Shown: one piece after another, positions 40,834 to 50,235 of the stretch | Layout: every line of letters starts with the position of its first letter | Position numbering within the stretch: the stretch's first letter is position 1 | Assembly (NCBI GenBank): GCA_003254925.1 | Contig: QANZ01027344.1 | Coordinates: forward strand, 157,578 to 221,577 | From: Chamaecrista fasciculata | Lineage: Eukaryota; Streptophyta; Magnoliopsida; Fabales; Fabaceae | Direction: 5' to 3' | DNA length: 64,000 bases | Position numbers and translations under genes: made by a program | Notes under the pieces: model-generated | Database searches by the model: none | Seen by the model: only the letters and a program-made list of their open reading frames with translations | Told to the model about the DNA's origin: nothing

Positions 40834-41602
40834 TAGGGGTGTTCAGCGGTTCAGGCAAACCCGTCAACCCGCAAAAACCAACCCAACCCGCAAGTTTGGG
40901 TTGGTTTGGTTTGCGCTGGCGGGTTGGTTTGATTTGAAAATTCCTAGCCCGCAGTGGTTTGGGTTGGGCTGCGGGTTTCAGAATTCTGAGCCCGCTAAAC
41001 CCAACCCAACCCGCCAACCCGCCATTTATGTATTTTTATTTTTTTATTTTAATATATACATAAATAAATAATAATTAGTATAATACAAATGACTCTTGAG
41101 TTATCATTCCCCTTTAGCTTTAACACTACATGAAGTGACTTCACCTTCAATTTATTTTTTTTTTCAACCATTCAATTAATCAATCTAATCTCTTTAATTT
41201 TTATCAATTCCACTTTTTTTCAAGAAGTGTAAAATTAGAATTTATAATTTTACTTGCTAAATACTACAGGGGCCGTGAGTTTTTCTATTTTCCTCTATTA
41301 CTAACTTCACTTTATTGACTTATAATAATAAGAAATCTTTTTTCCCAAAATTCAATACAAAAAAATTGAAAGATTAAAAAAAATTGTAGAGTCAAGTATT
41401 TTTTTTTTAAAAAAACATGTTTGCAAATTGGAATGGGTTAGCTCGCCAACCCGCCCAACCCAACCCGCCATTGTTTGGTTTGGTTTGGTTTGGGCTGAAA
41501 TTTTTTTTCCAAAACCCAACCCAAACCATCTCGCCCTTAAAAAATTTCAGCCCAAACCAACCCGCCCTAAATCCAACTCAACCCAGCCTACGAACACCCC
41601 TA
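40834..41602. mobile_element. hAT-like MITE with CAACCC-rich arms, copy 2
   Basis: It has the same family signature as the element 25 bp to its left: TAGGGGTGTTC at the left and GAACACCCCTA at the right, with 'aacccgcc'-rich arms. It is flanked by GGCTAGC at 40827-40833 and 41603-41609, a 7-bp repeat that may have lost one base of an 8-bp duplication. The internal part is AT-rich and non-coding. Confidence 0.75.
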
Positions 41603-42188
41603 GGCTAGCTACTTGATTGAGAAGATAAAAAAAGAGAAGATAGTGCTATTACAAAAAAAGTCAAAATATTACGGCATTTGCAACCTCCAAGAAAAGCTTT
41701 TTCAATAAGGATTAAATTAATTTGTTTAATTTTTAAAAGATGACAGTTTTTAAGAGATAAAATTAATAATTTTCATATTCTACATATGTAATTAGAAATA
41801 ATATATTTCGTTTGTTAAATATATTAACTTAAAAAATAAATTAATGGGCACATTAGCACCTTATGTTTGAATAATTTTTTTTTCTTGAGGTACTTTTTTG
41901 TTAAAAATTATTTTTGGTTGAAACTAAGATGGTTGAGATCTATAAAGCACAAATGTTAATATGGACACAGACACAATGGGAATACAGACATATTAATATG
42001 TCAAATTTTTAAAATTATATGATACGAGAGGACATATATTTATATATATATATATTTAATTCTAATAGTAGATACAAATGAAAAGTATTTCACAAATATT
42101 GATAAAACTTTTAAAAATTATAATATTATGTCATATTTTATCTTTTATCATGTCAAAATTTTAAAAAATAATTTTATATTTTAAAATT
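41603..42188. repeat. AT-rich spacer with decayed 'gacacgg' repeat, copy 3
   Basis: From about 41955, TATGGACACAGACACAATGG and then GTCAAATTTTTAAAATTATA match the repeat seen at 21035 and 3001. The copy runs into the left duplication of the next Mutator-like element, suggesting that the element inserted into it. Confidence 0.4.
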
Positions 42189-43357
42189 GGCCAAAGTGCG
42201 AGTTTGGTCCTATAACTTTGCTCTAGTTCCCAAATCAGTCCTATAACTTTTTTTGTCTCGAATTTGGTCCTGTATCTTTGCTCCAGGTCCCAAATCAGTC
42301 CTATATCTTTTTTTGTCTCGGGTTTGGTCCCATATGTTTTGAAAACCTCCCACCGCTAGCCCTCTGTCCATTTTAAATTACAGTTTAGCCCTGAAAACTT
42401 CAAGTACCTTTTCACTTTAGTCCCTGACTATCAAAATGAAACTGAAAGAGCATCTCTAAAGATTCTCAAACCTTACATCTTGGTTTGAATTTTTCATGAA
42501 CTGGAATAGAAATACAAAAACAACACAAATTAAAGCAAATGATAGAGGGACCAAAACTGAAAAACGCATAAAATTTAAAACCCACCGAAAAATGCGACAA
42601 ACTCGCCGAAAAACGTATGGAAATCACTGAGAAACTCAAGAACTCATCCCAAAACTCCAATCCTCACAGAAATCTCACTCAAATAATCGCCCTAAAATGC
42701 TTTAAGAAAGAATTTTCAAAAATACAAACTTTTGAGGAGGGAGGTGATAGAAGAAATGTAAGGTATTTCAGAACTTCTCTCTCGGAATCACCAAATGTAA
42801 GGGAATCTTCTGTCACATCCCTCTTCAAAAGTTTGGATTTTCGAAAATTCTTTCTTAAAACATTTGAAGGCGATTATTTGAGTGAGACTTCAGTGAGGAT
42901 TGGGGTTTTTGGATGAATTTTTGAGTTTCTCGGCAATTTCGGTACGTTTTCCAGTAGGTTTTAAATTTTCTGCGTTTTTAGTTTGGTTCCTCTGTCATTT
43001 TCTTTTAATTTGTGTATTTTTTACATTTATATTCCATTTCATGAAGAATTCATGGATTAGGGACCAAGATGTAAGGTTTGAGAATCTTCAGGGATGCTCT
43101 TTCACTTTCATTTTGATAGTCAGGGACTAAAGTGAAAGAGACTTGAAATTTTTAGGACTATACTGTAATTTAAAATAGACGGAGGACTAACGGTGGGAGG
43201 TTTTCAAAACATATGGGACCAAAACTGAGACAAAAAAAGATATAGGACTAATTTGGGACCTGGAGCAAAGATACAGGACCAAATTCGAGACAAAAAAAGT
43301 TATAGGACTAATTTGGGAACTGGAGCAAAGTTATAGGACCAAATTCGCACTTTGGCC
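42189..43357. mobile_element. Mutator-like element that is one long hairpin
   Basis: The 1169-bp element has a perfect 9-bp target duplication TTTAAAATT at 42180-42188 and 43358-43366. The ends are GGCCAAAGTGCGAGTTTGG and its inverse. The inversion continues almost to the centre: the left arm runs to about 42753 and the right arm from about 42808, leaving a loop of about 54 nt. It has no transposase; the frames on its two arms encode mirror-image similar peptides because of the palindrome. Confidence 0.9.
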
Positions 43358-43468
43358 TTTAAAATTTATAGATATATGTTATCAAACACAAACACATATA
43401 TAATATTGTAATATTGTCATTAACATAAAGTACTCATCCTTCATGGATGAAATTGACTTTTTAAAAAA

Positions 43469-44901
43469 GGCTTAAGTGCACTTTTGGTCCCAATACTATG
43501 ACTAAGGTTTCAATTTGGTCCCATAACTATTTTTGTTGCAGATTTGGTCCCAAACCTTCGCAAAAAGTTTCACCGTTAGTCCCCTGGTCACTTCCGTCCA
43601 ATTTCCGCCGTTAATTGTGACGTGGCAGTCTGACTGGGATGCTGACGTGGCAAAATCAAATGAGATGGAGTAAGTTAGGATCAATATGTAACATTTCATA
43701 ACTTCTCTGGACTGAANNNNNNNNNNNNNNNNNNNNNNNNNNNNNNNNNNNNNNNNNNNNNNNNNNNNNNNNNNNNNNNNNNNNNNNNNNNNNNNNNNNN
43801 NNNNNNNNNNNNNNNNNNNNNNNNNNNNNNNNNNNNNNNNNNNNNNNNNNNNNNNNNNNNNNNNNNNNNNNNNNNNNNNNNNNNNNNNNNNNNNNNNNNN
43901 NNNNNNNNNNNNNNNNNNNNNNNNNNNNNNNNNNNNNNNNNNNNNNNNNNNNNNNNNNNNNNNNNNNNNNNNNNNNNNNNNNNNNNNNNNNNNNNNNNNN
44001 NNNNNNNNNNNNNNNNNNNNNNNNNNNNNNNNNNNNNNNNNNNNNNNNNNNNNNNNNNNNNNNNNNNNNNNNNNNNNNNNNNNNNNNNNNNNNNNNNNNN
44101 NNNNNNNNNNNNNNNNNNNNNNNNNNNNNNNNNNNNNNNNNNNNNNNNNNNNNNNNNNNNNNNNNNNNNNNNNNNNNNNNNNNNNNNNNNNNNNNNNNNN
44201 NNNNNNNNNNNNNNNNNNNNNNNNNNNNNNNNNNNNNNNNNNNNNNNNNNNNNNNNNNNNNNNNNNNNNNNNNNNNNNNNNNNNNNNNNNNNNNNNNNNN
44301 NNNNNNNNNNNNNNNNNNNNNNNNNNNNNNNNNNNNNNNNNNNNNNNNNNNNNNNNNNNNNNNNNNNNNNNNNNNNNNNNNNNNNNNNNNNNNNNNNNNN
44401 NNNNNNNNNNNNNNNNNNNNNNNNNNNNNNNNNNNNNNNNNNNNNNNNNNNNNNNNNNNNNNNNNNNNNNNNNNNNNNNNNNNNNNNNNNNNNNNNNNNN
44501 NNNNNNNNNNNNNNNNNNNNNNNNNNNNNNNNNNNNNNNNNNNNNNNNNNNNNNNNNNNNNNNNNNNNNNNNNNNNNNNNNNNNNNNNNNNNNNNNNNNN
44601 NNNNNNNNNNNNNNNNNNNNNNNNNNNNNNNNNNNNNNNNNNNNNNNNNNNNNNNNNNNNCAGAGAAGTTATGAAATGTTACATATTGATCCTAACTTAG
44701 TCCATCTCATTTGATTTTGCCACGTCAGCATCCCAGTCAGACTGCCACGTCACATTTAACGGCGAAAATTGGACGGAAGTGACCAGGGGACTAACGGTGA
44801 AACTTTTTGCGAAGGTTTGGGACCAAATCTGCAACAAAAATAGTTATGGGACCAAATTGAAACCTTAGTCATAGTATTGGGACCAAAAGTGCACTTAAGC
44901 C
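43469..44901. mobile_element. Mutator-like foldback element interrupted by a sequence gap
   Basis: Inverted arms of about 245 bp (43469-43716 and 44661-44901) begin GGCTTAAGTGCACTTTTGGT and are nearly identical. A perfect 9-bp duplication TTTAAAAAA lies at 43460-43468 and 44902-44910. The arms carry two GACGTGGCA words each. The interior is 944 Ns (43717-44660), so its content is unknown. Confidence 0.88.
43717..44660. other. Assembly gap (Ns)
   Basis: All bases are undetermined. It lies exactly between the two arms of the inverted-repeat element, a structure that often blocks assembly. The true gap length may differ. Confidence 0.99.
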
Positions 44902-44910
44902 TTTAAAAAA

Positions 44911-46913
44911 TGAGAAGTACTACAAATGGTTAAAATATTTTTTCTTTCAGAAGCCAATTTTGTTTTTCCTTATCATGAAATCACTTAATTATACAAGCTC
45001 ATATAACAAACTTTATAAGCATTCTTAACATAGTTCTACATATAATTGTGGCCTCAAAAATCATTTAAATATCATATAAAATTTTTTTTTCTCAAATTTT
45101 GTCTCTCTTCAATTTTTAAAAAAGTACTTTTATAGTGTATGATGTGATTACTAGTCTTTTAATACAAAGATTACCCAATCGGAGTCTGATCGCACTTGTC
45201 GCTAGGTGGTCAAAAATACTGGAAAGAATGTACTATAGTGGTACAATTCGAGTCGATTTCTCGAGGAACTTTTGTGCAAAGTTTAATTGCAAATGATACC
45301 AAGTTATCACTAATCGGGTGAAAGCAAATGAAATTTGTTCTTTGAATCATCTATGACCTAAAACAATAATTAAATAAAACAACAATATTTTTGGATTTTT
45401 GATTAAAAGATTGAATTGAAAGGCAACAATAATAAATTAACGATTAACCGAATTGAGAGAGTACCCGACGGAGCAATTGGATTAAGCAATCATCACTACT
45501 AAAAATAAACGGAGCATCTCACACAAATCATCCTAAGGTAGTCACTAATAACCCAATGACCTAGGCTAACAATATTATCATGAAAATACCTCAAACAAGA
45601 TAAATCATAACAAGTATTGAAAACCTTCATTAAATTGATGATAAAGAAGATCAAGAAACACAATCTTTATAACAAATACCATTGTCAAAGCTATATACCT
45701 ATAATTATAACCAAACTAGTAAAGACTCTAGGGTTACAATAAAGATATAATTGAACAAGTAAAATCAAGTTCCTAATCAATAATCAGAATTCACAAATAG
45801 TTCTCAGGTCTAACTAGAAATCAAGAACAATAATGTAAAACCCTAATTCTAGTGTGAGAAAAACTCCCTAATGGTGAAACCCTAGTTCATGCTTTGCTCC
45901 AATGCTCCCCCGGGTATGAGTGTTTAGCCGCTCATGGTTGACAGATGAACAACTTCAGAATTTGTTGCCATGATCTCAAGAAAAGCTTCACACAATGACC
46001 AAAATTGCTAACCGAGATATGGAATTTGTAAAACTCTCTCTTCGCAAGTGTGTAGCCTCCAACTGACCTCAAAACGTCTCATATATGTTATTTTCGGCTT
46101 ATTCCAGGGAAGTCTAGGTCAGAATTCTCAAAATCGGGCTTGGGCCTGCTTAATTATAAATTGTCGCGAACCCGCCGTGGCGGTTTCTCCAGACTTTTGA
46201 TTCTTCTCGGTTTGGTCCCTGACTCGTCTCCAAGCATCCCTAAGCCTTCCTTGAAGTATTTCAACACTTTGGACTTCATCAAAACCTATCAAGAACATCG
46301 AGAAAGTAAGTGAATTCTCAAGATACAGAGGATCAATCAAATAATAAAGATTAAACCCGAGAAAACCACACAACTACTCGCAAAATAGTCCAATTAATGT
46401 CAAACCTCAAGGCATCATATTTCAACATAAAAGGACATAAAGACATGCAAATGAATCCCAAATGAATATAAAATACCCTAAAATGTCACTAAAATATATG
46501 ATGAAATATGGTCAGATCAGAGTCCTTGTTATGAACAAGAGAATGGTTATTATATAACGGGACAATTATACTTGCATAAAAAATGCAATTACAAATAATA
46601 TATAATTTCGGCCAATATATATATATATATATATATACTATAGATGATTTTTCCCAATAAATGGTTGATTAAAGTGATAGATATGATAATTTCTATATGG
46701 AAGATATCTCATTTAATCTTGTTACAGATATTATTATTGAGAAAGTTTTATCCCTATTATAAAAACTTCTCAATACGAAGAAGGATCAAAAGGCATGATG
46801 ATATTATATAGCATTATATGATTCTACATTTTAATATTATATAGCATTACCCTATGAAGTGTTCTAGGGACAATAATAGTAAAGGGAACCGTGCACTTGA
46901 ATACTTGATTAAT
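44911..46913. repeat. Unclassified spacer, probably retrotransposon-derived
   Basis: From about 45177 to 46520 the composition changes. Phrases such as ATTCGAGTCGATTTCTCGAGGAA, AAACCCTAGTTCATGC and CGCGAACCCGCCGTGGCGG resemble untranslated or LTR parts of plant Ty3-type elements, but no gag or pol frame or LTR pair is visible. A (TA)n run lies at 46616-46637. No gene was seen. Confidence 0.35.
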
Positions 46914-47456
46914 GATAACTCCTTTGCTTAATTAAGAGCAGCATGAAATCCAAGAAAGTTACTATCTTAAGAAAAATATCTTTATTCTTTAATAATTTAC
47001 TATTTCACTAAAGATAATAATTTTATTAGCATGATAATGAGACTAGCTTGAGGGTGCTTAATATATTTACATCATGTAGCATGCATGTCTTAAAAGAGTA
47101 GTATAGTGTCATTCGTTGTATGGTCATCATGAAGCAAAGTTGTGCCTCCACTAATCTGGCACTGTACTAATTATAAAATTTACAATTGGTATATTATTTA
47201 ATCCTGAAATATTTTTTAATCTGTTTCATTAGTGAATATCAGAAGGAAGTACCTGTATATATACTATAATACTCCAAATAGATGTTTAAAAACAATATTT
47301 GATCATATATTAAGCGCCCTCAAGCTAGTATCATGATCATGCTAATAAAATTATTATCTTTAGTGAAATAGTAAATTAAAGAGTAAAGATATTTTTCTTA
47401 TAAGATAGTAATTTTCTTGGATTTCATGCTGCTCTTGATTAAGCAAAGAAGTTACC
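46914..47456. repeat. Long inverted repeat with about 150-bp arms
   Basis: The left arm 46914-47066 and right arm 47305-47456 are imperfect reverse complements; examples are CTTTGCTTAATTAAGAGCAG against CTGCTCTTGATTAAGCAAAG, and TAGCTTGAGGGTGCTTAATA against its inverse. A loop of about 238 nt separates them. I saw no target duplication, and it does not carry the 'ggtcc' words of the other foldbacks. Confidence 0.8.
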
Positions 47457-47769
47457 ATATATTCTTTACATGATGACAGATTTTTTTAATCTACTATCAA
47501 ATTTTTAAAATTATTTTAGAAGTTTAAAACATCTTTCTTTGAATAGTTTTCTTGTATTTTAGGTTTTAATTGGAGTTTAAAACATCATTCTTTGGATATT
47601 GCTATTTCAAAAGTATATTTTTGACTTTTTATAATTTTTAATTTTTTAGTTTCAAACTCATTTTGAAGTTTGATTTGAACTTATTTACTTACGATATCTA
47701 ATTTGTTAAGAATAATTCATATCTCTAAACTTGTGGCATTTAGACTTGAAAATATGATTAACTTCTCTT

Positions 47770-48540
47770 TTTTTTTTGGTAGGTAAACGGGCTCAATAGA
47801 CCCACAGGCTCAAGAGCCAGCAACAGAAGAAAGCAAAAACAAAGCCCCAAAACAACGGGGCAAACAGTAAAACGCAACAACAAGCTAAGGAGGCCTAATC
47901 AATCTATTGTCTCCTAACCTAATCCTATCGGGATGCAGCAGAAGACGTAGATCAGCCGACGGCGAATGAAGACGCTGAACACCCAGAGCACGCACCTCGC
48001 AGCCACAATTTGCCACGAAATTCGCACAAGCGTTGGCCTCCCGCCACCGGTGAGCAATTGTCCACTGTTGGAAAGTGCGAAGAGCCGAAGACAAAGAAAA
48101 ACCTCCGTCAAAACAATATGAATATCAGATGAGGATGGAACACCCCGCCGCACAGAGTTCACAAGAACCAAAGAATCACACTCGATTTCAATGGCTCCAA
48201 CACCTATCTTCGCCGCAAGAGTCAAACCCGCAAGGAGTCCCCATGCTTCCGCCATGAGAACTGAACAGATGCCAAGAAATCGGTGGAACCTTAAAACCCA
48301 ACATCCATTTTCGTCCCTAATAAGACTACCACACCCCGCCGTTAGGGACTCTCGATGAACCACTTCGTCAGTGTTAAGCTTAAACCACCCATGTTGAGGA
48401 CAACTACAGGCGACTTGCACATCAACTCGAGGTGTGTAATAATCATCTAATTTCAGCACATTTTTCCTTTTATCACAGTCCAGTAATGTGACTCTGATTG
48501 CATCCATAGGCTTGTATGGTCTCGTATAATTGGTGTTCAT
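47770..48540 (-). pseudogene. 5'-truncated LINE remnant, RNase H-like domain, frameshifted
   Basis: On the minus strand a frame starting near 48540 encodes an RNase H-like domain (RVT_3 type): GWFKLNTDEV, AGCGSLIRDENGCW, AEAWGLLAGL and IEIECDSLVLVN. Near 48094 the homology moves into another frame (IAHRWREANACANFVAN, the usual end of this domain), showing a frameshift. A short 3' UTR then leads to a poly-A tail, seen as TTTTTTTTT at 47770-47778 on the plus strand. This is the tail end of an L1-type retrotransposon. The reverse transcriptase and endonuclease are absent. Confidence 0.8.
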
Positions 48541-48665
48541 GAAACGAGTGACCTACTTCCAATATTCAATTTGACATCATTTATTGATAACTCTAACTAA
48601 ATATAGAAAATACTCCTCGAAAACAATGTCACATTCAATAGCTCGAGACTCAAAGTGAACAACTT
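48541..48665. repeat. Relic related to the 16.3-kb MITE
   Basis: GAAACGAG..CTACTT, TACTCCTCGAAAACAATG and the following words align loosely with 16510-16640 (GAAACGAGAAGTCTACTT, TATTCTTCGAGAACAATA). It abuts the 5' end of the LINE remnant, so the LINE may have inserted in it. Confidence 0.45.
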
Positions 48666-48677
48666 TATAAACATTAA

Positions 48678-49955
48678 GGGTTTGTTTGGATCGAGGATAT
48701 TGAGGGAGAAAGGAGGGGGAGGGGAGAGGTTGTGGACCTCTTCCCCTTGTTTGGAAACTTGGAGATTGGAGGGAAAGAGAATGAGGGATTAAAAGTTAAT
48801 CCCTCCTCCTCCATCCTTCACAAATTACAAATACCCCAAATTGAGGTATTTTGGAGGAGGAGCTACTTCCCCAAACAAGGGGAAGAGCTTCCCTTCCCTC
48901 CCCCTCCAATCTCCTCCCTCCCCTCCCCCTCCCCCTCCCACTCCAACTCCATGAATCCAAACAAACCCTAAGGATTGAGGATATTGAAGGAGAAGGGAGG
49001 GGGAGATGAGAGGTTTGGGACCTCTTCCCCTTGTTTGAAAACAAGGAGATTAGAGGGGAAGAAAATCAGGGATTAGTTATTAATCCTCCTTCCTCCTCCT
49101 TCCTTCACAAATTACAAATACCCTAAATTGGAGTATTTTGGAGGAGGAGCTACTTCTCCAAACAAAGGGGAGAGTTTCCCTCCTCTCCCCCTCCAATCTC
49201 TCTCCTCCACTCTCCCTCCAATCTCCTCTCTCCCCTAAACCCTTCATGTATCCGAACAAACCCTTTGTTTTGATTGAGGATATTGAGGGAGAAGAGAGGG
49301 GGAGGAGAGAGGTTTGTGACCTCTTCTCCTTGGTTGGAAACAAGGAGATTGGAGAGGGAGAGAATGAGGGATTAGCTATAAGTCTCCATTCCTCCTCCTT
49401 CCTTTACAAAATATACCCCAAATTGGGGTATTTTGGAGGAGGAGTTACTTCTCCAAACAAAGGGGAGAACTTCCCTCTCCAATCTCTCCCCTCCCCCTCC
49501 ACGAATCCAAACAAACCCTAAAACCAATATAAAATTTCTAAAACATTTAGGGTTTGTTTGAATTGAGGATATTGAGGAAAAAGGGAGGGGAGGAGAGAAG
49601 TTGGGGACCTCTTCCCCTTGTTTGGAAACTTGGAGATTGGAGGGGAAGAGAATGAGGAATTAAAAATTAATCCCGATTTGTTTGGATTAATGGAAGGAGA
49701 GGGGAGGGAAGAGATTGAAGGGGGAGAGGAGGGAAGCTCTTCCATTTATTTGGAGAAGTAGCTTCTCCTCTAAAATACCCCAATTTAGGGTATTTGTAAT
49801 TTGTGAAAGAATGAGGAGGAAGAAGGATTAATAGTTAATGCCTCATTCTCTTCCCCTTTAATCTCCTTGTTTCCAAATAGGGGAAGATGTCTCAAACCTC
49901 TCCCCTCCCTCTCTCTCTTCTCCCTCCATATCCTCCATCCTAAGAAAACCTTAAC
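48678..49955. repeat. Cluster of five palindromic GA/CT-rich MITE copies
   Basis: Copies at about 48678-48970, 48971-49260, 49261-49520, a left fragment at 49547-49675 and an inverted copy at 49676-49955. The unit begins AGGGTTTGTTTGGAT.GAGGA and ends ATCCAAACAAACCCT, with inner words 'ggaggaggagctacttc' and 'cccaaattggggtattttgg'. Copies 1-3 lie head to tail; the last is inverted inside or against copy 4. They produce several spurious proline/serine-rich frames on both strands. Confidence 0.8.
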
Positions 49956-50235
49956 ACCAATTTAAAATTCGTTCTTTTTCTTCTACTTTTTGATAATTCT
50001 TCCCCGGCAACATTAATCTGGGGCATTAATCATGATCTGCATTCAACGGCAGATTGTGGTTGGTGCCATAATGTCGGCGGGCAAGTGGACATTGCCCTAT
50101 CAATATTTTAAACCTTTCAGCCACAGATATTTTTGGCAAATTAATTATAATTAATTACATTTAATCATGGGCCGTATTGGGAACCCCCTTGATCTGATAA
50201 CAGCTGGCCCTCTCCACTATACTCAACACGTTCCA
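49956..50235 (+). promoter_or_regulatory. Upstream region and leader of UROS
   Basis: 280 bp between the MITE cluster and the UROS start. An in-frame ATG lies at 50167 with no stop before 50236. No strong TATA box was seen. Confidence 0.35.

Noticed and set aside
40633..41616. Several Asn/Pro/Trp-rich frames
   Set aside because: All come from the repeated AACCCAACCC arms of hAT-like MITEs.
42466..43130. Two similar Phe-rich frames on opposite strands
   Set aside because: They mirror each other because the element is a hairpin; no coding signal.
48732..49745. Proline/serine-rich frames on both strands
   Set aside because: They follow the palindromic MITE cluster copy by copy and have no independent support.
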